Below, one piece after another: positions 26,139 to 33,971 of a DNA stretch of 37,236 nt; the stretch's first letter is position 1; each line of letters begins with the position of its first letter. The stretch is taken from NCBI GenBank assembly GCA_019638475.1, contig JAHBTR010000010.1, positions 1 to 37,236 of the forward strand. The letters are read 5' to 3'. Origin of the DNA: Chitinophagaceae bacterium (lineage in GTDB: Bacteria > Bacteroidota > Bacteroidia > Chitinophagales > Chitinophagaceae). The notes below the pieces were generated by a model. That model made no database searches and was not told where the DNA came from. It saw only the letters and a list, made by a program, of their open reading frames with translations. The position numbers and the translations under genes were made by a program.

Positions 26139-28166
26139 TTAAAATTTATAAATCAAATTAACGTAAATATTTCGTCCCATGCTTGGAATACCAAACCAAT
26201 CATCAAAAGTAATGTAGTAGGTATTAAATAAATTTTCTACTCCTGTTTTTACAATTAAATGTTGGTTGTTAATATTAAATTTTTTAGATAGTGCTAAGTT
26301 GGCAATAGCATAAGGAGACTTTTGAGTTTCTCCAAATTCTATACTGTTTCGGTTTTTACTACTACCATTTAAAGAAGCATCTATAAAGAAAGATTTCTTT
26401 TCAAATTTTGCTTCTAATCTATAATTAAAAGGTTGTATTAATGGCAATATTGTGTTTTCTGCACCTTGACCATATCTATAAGACATGTCAGTTATAAATG
26501 TCCAATAATCAAAAGGTTTATACTTGAATTGTACACTTGTATTTATTATTGATGCACTATTTAATTGTTCGTAAATTTTAATACCATTGGCTGTAATATT
26601 CATAGGTGGTATGCCATTTTTTGGTTTGCCAATAATGTAATCTATCATATAGAAATAATTAATTTTAGCTATGGCTGTAAACTTATTAATATTATATGTT
26701 GAAGAAAACGTTACATTAATTGATTGTTCATTGTTTAAATTAGGATTGCCTATATAATCAAAATTGTCATTAACATTTAAGAGGTAAAAGCCATATCCTT
26801 CTGATATTGATGGGGCACGGTCGCCATAACCAATTCCTAATTGGTACAAAAAATTATTATGATGATAAGATAATTGAGTAGAAATATTTTTTAATATTCT
26901 TGTTTTTTGTGGAGTTAAGTCAGGATAAAAAAGTCGCAAACTGTTTAAGCCCAATTCACTTTCAATTTTATTGTTATGAATACCAACACCTCCTTGAATA
27001 AGTAGTTGTAAGTGTTCATTTAATGAAATATTATCTTCTACATTTAAGCCAGTATATAAGGTATTAATATCGGGCCAGGTTAGCATAAACATATCTTTTT
27101 CATTAGGATTGTTTGGGTGCATAGTCATTTCTGCTAAAGAATTGTTGAGATAACCAGAAAGTGTAGCTTTAAAAGAATGTATTGTATAGTTACCTGCAAG
27201 TGTAGAATAAAATCCATGTGTTTTAGACCATCCAGGCATATCCATTCTTATAGGAACTATTGGACGATGGCTGTCATCCATTACATGGGTAATGGTATTA
27301 TAGTAAATTTTTGTTTCCCACAGAGAAATATTTTTTAAAGGATTTTTGTAAGTATATTGTAGAGATGTTATTAGTGCTCTTGCTAAAGAAACATCCATTG
27401 GTAAAGCAGGGTAGCCTACATCAGTAGCTTTATCATATATTAAAGATGCTTCTATTACTTGTTTGTCGTTAATCTTAAATCCTGTTATGGCTGAAATATT
27501 GTATTTGGTAAATTGAGAATACAGTATAGTATTGCTTTGGTTGGACTTATAACCTGATTGGTAATTTTTGGCATTGCGATAAGTGAAATCAATATCTGTA
27601 AAAAATTGTGGGCTTGAATAGTTTAATGTTGCACCATAAATTTGTTGTTTGTTATTGCTCTCAAAACCTGCAAATGCAGAGCCAGTAAGTTTTTTCTCTT
27701 GTTTAAATCCTGTTTTTCTTCTAATTAAATCAATGCTTCCTGCTATTGTTCCACCATACTCTGAGCCTGATTGCCCTTCTTTTATTTTGGCTAAAGATAG
27801 GTTAGTGTTTTCTACATAAGATGTAATAGGGTCCATTTTATCTGTGCAGGCATGAAAAATTTTCATGCCATCTATTGTTAATATGCTTCTTTCTGTGGAC
27901 ATTCCATTAAGCATTGGCTCCCAAGCATAAGCTCCTCTTCTTATCATATTGATAGATTTGGAACGTTCTAAATAACTATCTAAACTACCAAGTGCTTTAT
28001 TTTCTTTTAAATAATTGGTAGAAGGATTACCGATGACAATAACTTCATCTAACTGATGAATAGTTAAACTGTCTGATAATATATTGGCTGTACTATCTTT
28101 TTTTTGTTGAGCAAATAAAGATATTTCGTAACTGAAAAAAAATAGTATTAACAGTATTTGTTTCAT
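26139..28166 (-). CDS. TonB-dependent copper receptor, OprC-like
   Basis: 675 residues with a signal peptide (1-20), a plug domain beginning at HQLDEVIVIGNP and an outer-membrane barrel ending in YVNLIYKF. The plug contains IFHACTDKMDP, a CxxxM motif (C107, M111), and an extracellular loop has THVMDD, an HxM motif (H294, M296). In OprC of Pseudomonas these two motifs are the copper ligands, with nearly the same separation. RMDMPGW and other Met-rich loops fit too. It therefore probably imports copper across the outer membrane using TonB energy. The frame opens at 28232, but that part runs through a perfect hairpin; the ATG at 28166 starts the signal peptide. No N-terminal CarboxypepD domain. 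Confidence 0.9.
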   Translation of the reverse strand: MKQILLILFFFSYEISLFAQQKKDSTANILSDSLTIHQLDEVIVIGNPSTNYLKENKALGSLDSYLERSKSINMIRRGAYAWEPMLNGMSTERSILTIDGMKIFHACTDKMDPITSYVENTNLSLAKIKEGQSGSEYGGTIAGSIDLIRRKTGFKQEKKLTGSAFAGFESNNKQQIYGATLNYSSPQFFTDIDFTYRNAKNYQSGYKSNQSNTILYSQFTKYNISAITGFKINDKQVIEASLIYDKATDVGYPALPMDVSLARALITSLQYTYKNPLKNISLWETKIYYNTITHVMDDSHRPIVPIRMDMPGWSKTHGFYSTLAGNYTIHSFKATLSGYLNNSLAEMTMHPNNPNEKDMFMLTWPDINTLYTGLNVEDNISLNEHLQLLIQGGVGIHNNKIESELGLNSLRLFYPDLTPQKTRILKNISTQLSYHHNNFLYQLGIGYGDRAPSISEGYGFYLLNVNDNFDYIGNPNLNNEQSINVTFSSTYNINKFTAIAKINYFYMIDYIIGKPKNGIPPMNITANGIKIYEQLNSASIINTSVQFKYKPFDYWTFITDMSYRYGQGAENTILPLIQPFNYRLEAKFEKKSFFIDASLNGSSKNRNSIEFGETQKSPYAIANLALSKKFNINNQHLIVKTGVENLFNTYYITFDDWFGIPSMGRNIYVNLIYKF

Positions 28167-28181
28167 ATCCTGAATATTTAC

Positions 28182-28220
28182 AATCACAAATGCACTTTTA
28201 TGGTTAGTGCATTTGTGATT
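28182..28220 (-). promoter_or_regulatory. Perfect 15-bp hairpin between lipoprotein and copper receptor
   Basis: AATCACAAATGCACT (28182-28196) pairs perfectly with 28206-28220, with a 9-base loop. It lies in the 74 bases between the lipoprotein stop (28241) and the receptor ATG (28166), 15 bases before the ATG. There is no U-run after it, so a simple terminator is unlikely; attenuation or transcript-end protection are possible. Confidence 0.65.
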
Positions 28221-28240
28221 TGAATGAAGCAATCAATAGC

Positions 28241-29110
28241 TTAAAATTCTAACTTAAAGTTTACACTACTTTCAGGATTGAGTTCTGTAATAGTTTCACC
28301 TTTAACAGCAGTTCCTACATTATTTTCAAGAATCATATTAATTTTCCAATATCCTGACATTGAAAAACCTACTTTTCCATGATAGAGTCCATCATCACCT
28401 TGTGTCATATCTACATTACCAGGTGCAGTATGGTTGCCCATTCCAGGCATTCTTGGGTCAATTTTTATTTTGTAGTTATTAACTATGGGGAAGTCATTAT
28501 TGTCGCCCATTTTAAAAAGACCAACAACAATATCGTTAGTTCCTATTTTGGGTTCAGTAGGCTCAATTAAAGCAAGCATATAGTTAGTGCCATCATTGCC
28601 CATAATAGAAGTGTATGCTTTATTAAATTCTGAATCTGTAGAAATTACATTTACTGTATCAGTAACTTCAAAAGTTTGTCCATTAACTGTAAAGTTTATT
28701 TTCAAATTCCAAAAATTGTCAGCTCCATTACTTGCCATTATAAAAGTAATATAGCCTTCAAACAAGGTTTGTTTTGCTTGTGTTTTTTTTATTTCAGAAA
28801 AAGGGCAGCTATGTTCATGTATCATTCCACCCATGTTCATAGTCATCATAGGCATCCAGTTTAATGATGCTTCTTGAACATAGTTTCCATTTTGGTCGGT
28901 TAAACGTATATATATTTGATTGTAACCTACTTTAAGTTGCCCTGATTTGTTGAATAATTCTACTTTAAAGCCATTGTCTGAAAAGGTTTTTAATAATAGA
29001 AGGTTCTCTACTTCATTTATATTATTGGGTATTGTATCGTTACTTTTTTTACAAGATATTATTGAAGCTGTTATGCATAGAAACAGCAAACTATATTTTA
29101 AGTATTTCAT
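28241..29110 (-). CDS. Met/His-rich lipoprotein, duplicated YtkA/FixH-like domains
   Basis: 289 residues with a lipoprotein signal ending at C20 (SIISCKK). The rest looks like two tandem Ig-like domains of the YtkA/FixH kind (about 42-155 and 175-289). Each carries a metal-ligand-like stretch in the equivalent loop: MPMMTMNMGGMIHEHSCP (86-103) and DPRMPGMGNHTAP (218-230). Such Met/His clusters bind copper in periplasmic chaperones. It is probably an outer-surface or periplasmic copper carrier that works with the OprC-like receptor encoded just downstream; inferred from context. No recognised catalytic motif. Confidence 0.8.
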   Translation of the reverse strand: MKYLKYSLLFLCITASIISCKKSNDTIPNNINEVENLLLLKTFSDNGFKVELFNKSGQLKVGYNQIYIRLTDQNGNYVQEASLNWMPMMTMNMGGMIHEHSCPFSEIKKTQAKQTLFEGYITFIMASNGADNFWNLKINFTVNGQTFEVTDTVNVISTDSEFNKAYTSIMGNDGTNYMLALIEPTEPKIGTNDIVVGLFKMGDNNDFPIVNNYKIKIDPRMPGMGNHTAPGNVDMTQGDDGLYHGKVGFSMSGYWKINMILENNVGTAVKGETITELNPESSVNFKLEF

Positions 29111-29156
29111 TGTGTGTATGTAGTTTTATTGTATTTAATCATATAGCTGATACTAC

Positions 29157-29206
29157 TTTTTATAAGTATCGCTTATAAAAATTCCATTAGAATAGGGTAT
29201 TCCTAT
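29157..29206. promoter_or_regulatory. Two adjacent hairpins ahead of the lipoprotein gene
   Basis: TTTTTATAAG (29157-29166) pairs with CTTATAAAAA (29172-29181), and ATAGG (29192-29196) with CCTAT (29202-29206). They fill the 131-base gap after the 29242 gene; the first may terminate or attenuate transcription from the minus strand. Confidence 0.5.
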
Positions 29207-29241
29207 CTTTAAAAAAATGATGAGAAAAAAGGAGAAAATGA

Positions 29242-29625
29242 TTAAGCTACTACAGGTGGGTGAAATATTTCTTTTAAATATTGTGAGCTATACAAATTTT
29301 GGCAATGTGTATAATGATTAATGTTTTCTGTTGAAGTAGGAATTGTTAGAGCAAGGTCAAAATGCTGTACAATATAGGTTAATTGATATTGAGCAAGGTC
29401 TGGCAAAACAAGTTTGTTGCTGTTGGCTGAATTTTGCTTATCAAGTTTTGCAAGCATACAAGAGCCATTACAGTGCATTTTTGGTTTGTCTTTGTTTACA
29501 CAAAATAATTCAATGAAAAGGGTTTGGTCAAAGCTATAAAGTCCGTAAAACATATTTACTCCAAAAGAGTGGGCAAACATTATTGTTATCATAGCCCAAG
29601 TAAATATTGTACGTTTAACTTTCAT
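29242..29625 (-). CDS. Small Cys-motif membrane protein, first gene of copper unit
   Basis: 127 residues. One hydrophobic segment (8-30) anchors it. Next comes a conserved-looking motif FCVNKDKPKMHCNGSCMLAKL (C42, H51, C52, C56), then a polar part and the tail FHPPVVA. No named domain; related small Bacteroidota proteins share the C-x-NK-x-P-x-x-C-x-G-x-C core and are found with copper-type TonB receptors. A soft-metal-binding role in the periplasm is inferred. It is preceded by a perfect -7 element (29633-29640) and should be the first gene of the copper unit. Confidence 0.75.
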   Translation of the reverse strand: MKVKRTIFTWAMITIMFAHSFGVNMFYGLYSFDQTLFIELFCVNKDKPKMHCNGSCMLAKLDKQNSANSNKLVLPDLAQYQLTYIVQHFDLALTIPTSTENINHYTHCQNLYSSQYLKEIFHPPVVA

Positions 29626-29632
29626 CTGTTTG

Positions 29633-29640
29633 CAAAGTTA
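29633..29640 (-). promoter_or_regulatory. -7 promoter element of the copper unit
   Basis: TAACTTTG on the minus strand matches TAnnTTTG, 7 bases before the ATG at 29625, so the leader would be a few bases at most. The 170-base gap to secG holds no other gene. Confidence 0.6.
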
Positions 29641-29795
29641 TAACATCTATCATTACTGACTTGTAATAAACGGATATATTTTTTTATTTAATAGTATAAG
29701 TTACTAAATAAAAATGTATATAATGATAGAGATTTGTTTTAGCTATAACAAATACACAATGCAAATAAAATTCTTTAGTATTTATCGTACTAAGA

Positions 29796-30098
29796 TTATT
29801 TATTAATAGGATTTGCAGGAGTTCTTGTATCTACTTTATCTAAATCTTTTCTTAAATGGTCAGAATTATTGGCATTTTTAAATAATAAAGTAGATAAGAT
29901 GGCTAACAAAGCTATAACACCTGCAAATGTCCAAGTGCCTTTTTCTAAAACATCTGTAGTTTGTTTAACACCCATAAATTGATTACCAAAACTACCAATA
30001 TTACCAGCTAAACCACCACCTTTAGGGTTTTGTACTAATACAATAAAGCCAAGTGCTACACTTGCTATTACAACTAATATCACAAAAATAATCATCAT
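29796..30098 (-). CDS. secG: Preprotein translocase subunit SecG
   Basis: 100 residues with two TM segments (4-24 and about 58-75) and the hallmark VQNPKGGGLAG loop between them, followed by GNQFMGVKQTTDVLEKGTW. SecG assists the SecYEG channel. The polar C-terminal extension is common in Bacteroidota. The gene starts 2 bases after the upstream TPR-like gene's stop, so they are co-transcribed. In many Bacteroidota groES/groEL follow; here the copper unit lies downstream instead. Confidence 0.92.
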   Translation of the reverse strand: MMIIFVILVVIASVALGFIVLVQNPKGGGLAGNIGSFGNQFMGVKQTTDVLEKGTWTFAGVIALLAILSTLLFKNANNSDHLRKDLDKVDTRTPANPINK

Positions 30099-30100
30099 AA

Positions 30101-31183
30101 TCAGATTCCTTTTAAATGTTGAATTTTGGTTGCAAAATAAGTGGATTTATCAGGATTTAAAAAACTTAATTTTATGTACAGTTGTATAGCCTTATCTTTT
30201 TTACCTTGTTTTTCTAAAACTTCAGCCATTGTTTCTGTTACTATTTCTCTTGTTACATTAGAGTTTTTAGCAATTTCTTGAATTGCATTCTCTAATTCTG
30301 GGTCTGTTCCTAAATCATCTTTATTTTCAACGCTTTGAGTTTTTATATGTTTTAACCAGTCTGTAAATTTTCTTAGCTGAGACGATAGTTTGTCTTGTGC
30401 ATTAAATTCTACTTCTGCTTTAATACCTTGAGATGCAAAATAATCAACTGTGTGCTGAGGATTATTTTCAATAGGTAGGTTTGTGTTATCAGCTACTGGT
30501 TCATTAAATGCTTCTAATTGTTTTTTGATGATGTCTGATAGCTTATTTTCTATGTTAGTATCATTAATACTTGCTTCATTAGTTTCTTCTTCTTGTATAT
30601 CTTGTGTTGTAGGAGCAGTGAAAGGAGTATTTGTTTGTATAAATTGTTCAGTATAGGGGCTGTTTTCTTTTTCTGCTTCTTCTAATGCAACTGAGGTAAT
30701 ACCCAATTGCTGTTCTTCTTGTATATTGGTTGAAATAGGTGTTTCTTGCTGCTCAGGTTCTGTTGTTGCTGTTTCTGTTGTGCCTATTTCTTCTAAAATT
30801 TTTGTAACATTTTCTACGGTAGGTATGTTTTCAAATACTTCTGTTTTTGGTTGAGCATGATTGTTTATTTCTTCTTCTATCACTTGGTGAAGTATAGGTT
30901 CTATAATATCTTCATTTTCTTGTCCAATAAATTGTATATATTCTGGTTTGGGTGTTAATTGATGGTATAGCCAATGTGTGTTGTTGAAATATAAAGCTAC
31001 TTTTTGTAATTGTTTTTGATAATTATGATGCTTTTCTTCTTGCATTTTAATAGATAAAAAAAGTTGTGCAGGAGAGAAATAAGGATGACTGTCTGCTAAT
31101 TCAAACAATGTTTCTAAACGAACATCTTGCAAATTTGTTTTGCCTATTAATTGATAAAATATTTTTTGAAGTGCAATATTCAT
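30101..31183 (-). CDS. Uncharacterised acidic protein, TPR-like C-terminus
   Basis: 360 residues, no signal or TM. The N-terminal part (1-80) has a helical repeat (LFELADSHPYFSPAQLFLSIKM), the middle (about 85-240) is low-complexity, rich in E, T and Q, and the C-terminus (about 310-355) is a TPR-like pair: MAEVLEKQGKKDKAIQLYIKLSFLNPDKSTYFATKIQHL. Genes of this build lie between lptE and secG in related genomes. A scaffold role in envelope assembly can be imagined but is not shown. Confidence 0.7.
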   Translation of the reverse strand: MNIALQKIFYQLIGKTNLQDVRLETLFELADSHPYFSPAQLFLSIKMQEEKHHNYQKQLQKVALYFNNTHWLYHQLTPKPEYIQFIGQENEDIIEPILHQVIEEEINNHAQPKTEVFENIPTVENVTKILEEIGTTETATTEPEQQETPISTNIQEEQQLGITSVALEEAEKENSPYTEQFIQTNTPFTAPTTQDIQEEETNEASINDTNIENKLSDIIKKQLEAFNEPVADNTNLPIENNPQHTVDYFASQGIKAEVEFNAQDKLSSQLRKFTDWLKHIKTQSVENKDDLGTDPELENAIQEIAKNSNVTREIVTETMAEVLEKQGKKDKAIQLYIKLSFLNPDKSTYFATKIQHLKGI

Positions 31184-31247
31184 AAGGTGAAAATAAGAAA
31201 AACAAGTATATAAATCTTAAATTTTAAAATTAAGGTTTTTGATTGTA

Positions 31248-31772
31248 TTACCAATTAGAAAAAATGCGATTAAAAATTTCATCTGTTAGATTTCTCAATA
31301 TTTCATCTTGCATGGTTGCTTGTGCTTGGTCTAATGATAAGTTGGCAGAAAAATCAAAACTTCTTGAAACTGTAAAATCAGTATTAGTATTTTCAACAGT
31401 ATTTTTTAAATTAAGTTGCAGTGTAATGGTTAATCTGTTTGTAGCAGATTGTTGTGCACTTACACCAGATGTAGATACAGAATAATCACTAATAAAGCCA
31501 GTTATTTGTAAATGGGCATCATCATTATTGGTTCTAACAAGTTTTGTTTGGTTAGAAATTTTTTGTTGTAATTTATCAGTAAGCATTGGGCTTAACTGTG
31601 GATTGACAATTCTTGCTCTGTTCTCAATAAAACCAATTTTAATGGTTTTAATTGTAGAATAATCTATAGACACATCTTTGAAAGAGTATATTTTGCAAGA
31701 AGCAAACATGATAGTACAAACAGCAATGAACAGTGAAATTCTTTTAAGATATATGTAATCTTGTTTTTTCAT
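31248..31772 (-). CDS. lptE: LptE-like LPS-assembly lipoprotein
   Basis: 174 residues with a lipoprotein signal ending at C26 (MFASCKIYSFKD). The body, with IKTIKIGFIENRARIVNPQLSPMLTDKLQQKI and the LQITGFISDYSVS strand, is the Bacteroidota LptE-like (LPS-assembly) family, which plugs the LptD barrel at the outer membrane. It lies downstream of the sigma-54 activator and upstream of the TPR-like and secG genes, the order known for this block. About 900 bases of inserted material separate it from the activator gene. Confidence 0.85.
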   Translation of the reverse strand: MKKQDYIYLKRISLFIAVCTIMFASCKIYSFKDVSIDYSTIKTIKIGFIENRARIVNPQLSPMLTDKLQQKISNQTKLVRTNNDDAHLQITGFISDYSVSTSGVSAQQSATNRLTITLQLNLKNTVENTNTDFTVSRSFDFSANLSLDQAQATMQDEILRNLTDEIFNRIFSNW

Positions 31773-31784
31773 TTTTAATAAAGA

Positions 31785-31838
31785 ATAATAATTATTAATG
31801 GTTAATTATTAGTGGTTAATTGTTAATTATTAATTATT
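31785..31838. repeat. AT-rich TTAATGGTTAA-type tract
   Basis: A run of related units (TTAATGGTTAATTATTAGTGGTTAATTG pattern) lies between the lptE start and the IS3 remnant. Read on the other strand it resembles the repeats at 32258 and 32646, so it forms a bracket on the lptE side. Confidence 0.55.
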
Positions 31839-32257
31839 TGTACATCCCTAAATATAGTTGACCGTTTTCACAGTTAAATATTTATTGTCAAAAATAGTAA
31901 CTACGGGAATAGCTTCAAACTGATTATTAAACCACTTTTTCTCAAACTCTACAGGAGACAGTTTTCCTATATTGTTATGAGGTCTTTGGTTATTATAATG
32001 ATATACAGCTTTGTTGACAGCCTTTTTTAATTGTTGTAATATTTGAGGCTTCCTGTAATCTAAATATTCTTCTTTTATGGTTCTATTGATTCTTTCTGCA
32101 TAAGCATTATCCTGTGCAGAAAGAGCCATACTTATTTGTGTATCGTTTTGTTTTAATAACTCAATATACGATTTATAAACATATTGACTTCCTCTGTCTG
32201 AATGATGAATTAAAGGTGCCGCATTGTCTTGTAGTGCCATTTGCAAAGCGTTCATAT
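31839..32257 (-). mobile_element. IS3-type element remnant, right end
   Basis: Runs from a TGTACATCCC end at 31839, typical of an IS3 terminus, to the break in the transposase gene near 32257, where the direct repeat begins. The other end and the first part of the transposase are absent. Confidence 0.6.
31848..32255 (-). pseudogene. Truncated IS3-family transposase (orfB C-terminal part)
   Basis: 135 residues of a DDE integrase core (rve). The second Asp is seen in LIHHSDRGSQYVYKSYI, and the catalytic Glu in QDNAYAERINRTIKEEYL. The C-terminal motif HYNNQRPHNNIGKLSPVEFEKK is typical of IS3 orfB. The N-terminal half, with the first catalytic Asp and the HTH_21 region, is missing, so it is inactive. 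The break coincides with the repeat at 32258. It lies between lptE and the sigma-54 activator gene. Confidence 0.85.
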
Positions 32258-32297
32258 TTATTAATCATTTACCATTAACCATTAACCATTATTTAAG
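32258..32297. repeat. Direct repeat copy A, contains a stop codon
   Basis: About 40 bases with TTATTAATCATTTACCATTAACCATTAACC, then TTATTTAAG. On the minus strand it supplies the last codons (NNG) and stop of the four-helix-bundle gene. Similar to copy B at 32646-32688. Confidence 0.7.
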
Positions 32298-32656
32298 TCT
32301 GATTTAGTAGTTTTAATAATAGCTGTTAGCAATTTAATAATTTCTGTTGCATCTTGATAAATACTTTCAAATTGTTCTTTACTTAAATAGTCAGTTTCTT
32401 GTAGTAATTCAAGCCAATACAATGTTTCATTGATTTCCTTTTGAGCAATAGCTATTTTGTGTTTAAAATCATTTTTTGTTTCTGCATGTTCTGCTTCACA
32501 TATCATAGCACCTACACTTGTTCCACTTCTCAACAACTGCTTAGCCAATACAAATTCCTTTTTCTCTTCACATAAATATTTATACAACTTTACAATCCTT
32601 ACTGCAAATACAAAACTCTTTTTCTTTACAATATTTCCTTCCACTTTATTAATCAT
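32282..32656 (-). CDS. Four-helix-bundle protein (S23/IVP-type)
   Basis: 124 residues, nearly all helix: FAVRIVKLYKYLCEEKKEFVLAKQLLRSGTSVGAMICEAEHAETKNDFKHKIAIAQKEINETLYWLELLQETDYLS. This is the four-helix-bundle family first seen in 23S rRNA intervening sequences, also found alone and related to Avd of retroelements. It lies between the sigma-54 activator stop and the IS3 remnant. Its start (ATGATTAATAAA) and its stop fall inside copies B and A of a short direct repeat. There is no reverse transcriptase nearby. Function unknown. Confidence 0.85.
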   Translation of the reverse strand: MINKVEGNIVKKKSFVFAVRIVKLYKYLCEEKKEFVLAKQLLRSGTSVGAMICEAEHAETKNDFKHKIAIAQKEINETLYWLELLQETDYLSKEQFESIYQDATEIIKLLTAIIKTTKSDLNNG

Positions 32657-32688
32657 TTATCATTTACCATTAACCACTATTTTACAAG
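32646..32688. repeat. Direct repeat copy B, contains a start codon
   Basis: TTATTAATCATTTATCATTTACCATTAACC and so on, similar to copy A (32258-32297) over its whole length. On the minus strand it includes the first codons of the four-helix-bundle gene and abuts the stop codon of the sigma-54 activator at 32682. Confidence 0.7.
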
Positions 32689-33950
32689 TCTTCAATACTA
32701 TATTCTTTTAATTTTCTGTATAGTGTTCTTTCGCTGATACCTAAATCTGCACTTGCATCTTTTCTTCTACTTTTATGTTTTTTGAGTGCTTTAATAATCA
32801 ACTCTTTTTCTTTATCCATAATGTTTAAAGATTCTTCTACTTCTTCATGTTGTTGAATATCGTCATTGAGTATTACAGGTTGATTATTTGGTTGCACCAA
32901 AGTTGGTTGTACTGCATGATGTGTTTGTAAAACTTGTTGTTCATCATTATTGATAACATTAAAATCGTTCATCAAACTTTCTTTGGTATAGTTTGCAGCA
33001 TTACCTGCTAATGAAGGGTTTTTCAATATTTCTAAAAACATTTTCTTTAATTCTGTAACATCTTTTTTCATGTCAAAGAAAAGTTTGTACAAAATTTCTC
33101 TTTCATTAGCAAACTCTCCACTACTCACAAAACCTGATGATGCCAATACAGGCATTCTATTATTTGTATGTTCTGGAAGAAAAGATTGTAATTGAACAGC
33201 ATTTAATGTTTTGGTTTTGCTTAAAACAGAAATTTGTTCGGCTAAGTTTTTTAATTCTCTCACATTGCCAGGAAAAGGGTAGTGGGTTAAAACATTTTTT
33301 GCATCATCTTCTAATTGAATAGGTGTTGTTTTATAACGTTCTGCAAAGTCCACTACAAATTTTCTGAAGAGTAATAAAATATCATCTTTTCTATCTCTTA
33401 AAGCAGGTACACGAATGGGTACAGTGCTTAAACGATAATATAAATCTTCTCTAAATTTTCCTTTGCCTGTATGTTCTATTAATTCTTTATTGGTAGCAGC
33501 AACTACTCTCACATCTGTTTTTTGCACTTTAGAAGAACCTACACGAATAAATTCTCCTGTTTCTAAAACTCTTAATAATCTTGCTTGAGTACCTAATGGC
33601 ATTTCGCCTATTTCATCTAAAAAAATAGTACCACCATTTACCGTTTCAAAATATCCTTTTCTGCTATCAACTGCTCCTGTAAAACTGCCTTTTTCGTGTC
33701 CAAATAATTCGCTATCTATTGTTCCTTCTGGTATTGCACCACAGTTTACAGCAATAAAATGATTGTGTTTTCTGGAAGATAAAGCATGAATAATTTGCGA
33801 AAAAACTTCTTTACCAACACCACTTTCTCCAGCAATTAACACAGTTAAATCTGTTGCTGCAACTTGCACAGCAGTATCAAGTGCATGATTTAATTCAGGT
33901 GAATTTCCTATTATACCAAATCGGTTTTTTATGCTTTGTAAATCTGCCAT
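32682..33950 (-). CDS. Sigma-54-type activator, no receiver domain
   Basis: 422 residues. The AAA+ domain starts almost at once: Walker A GESGVGKE (41-48), the sigma-54 contact loop GSFTGA (88-93; Ala is usual at the second place), Walker B GTIFLDE (107-113), and the HYPFPGNVREL segment. A linker of about 120 residues with many Gln and Asn follows, then a Fis-type HTH at the C-terminus (about 380-420, RKDASADLGISERTLYRKL). No regulatory domain exists, so control is by other means. It sits between the nucleotidyltransferase gene and lptE; in related genomes it directly precedes lptE. Target promoters are unknown. Confidence 0.9.
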   Translation of the reverse strand: MADLQSIKNRFGIIGNSPELNHALDTAVQVAATDLTVLIAGESGVGKEVFSQIIHALSSRKHNHFIAVNCGAIPEGTIDSELFGHEKGSFTGAVDSRKGYFETVNGGTIFLDEIGEMPLGTQARLLRVLETGEFIRVGSSKVQKTDVRVVAATNKELIEHTGKGKFREDLYYRLSTVPIRVPALRDRKDDILLLFRKFVVDFAERYKTTPIQLEDDAKNVLTHYPFPGNVRELKNLAEQISVLSKTKTLNAVQLQSFLPEHTNNRMPVLASSGFVSSGEFANEREILYKLFFDMKKDVTELKKMFLEILKNPSLAGNAANYTKESLMNDFNVINNDEQQVLQTHHAVQPTLVQPNNQPVILNDDIQQHEEVEESLNIMDKEKELIIKALKKHKSRRKDASADLGISERTLYRKLKEYSIEDL

Positions 33951-33971
33951 TTTAGTTTTTTATTGAAAATT

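Noticed and set aside
28182..28220. Rho-independent terminator between the lipoprotein and copper receptor genes
   Set aside because: The stem is perfect but followed by GTAAATATTC rather than a U-run on the minus strand.
31839..32257. Intact IS3 element
   Set aside because: Only the C-terminal half of the transposase and one end are present; the first half and other terminus are missing.
32282..32656. Diversity-generating retroelement (four-helix-bundle protein as Avd)
   Set aside because: No reverse transcriptase, template repeat or variable repeat is found near it.
31785..32688. CRISPR-like array from repeated TTAATGGTTAA units
   Set aside because: Units are short, degenerate and have no regular spacers; no cas genes are present.
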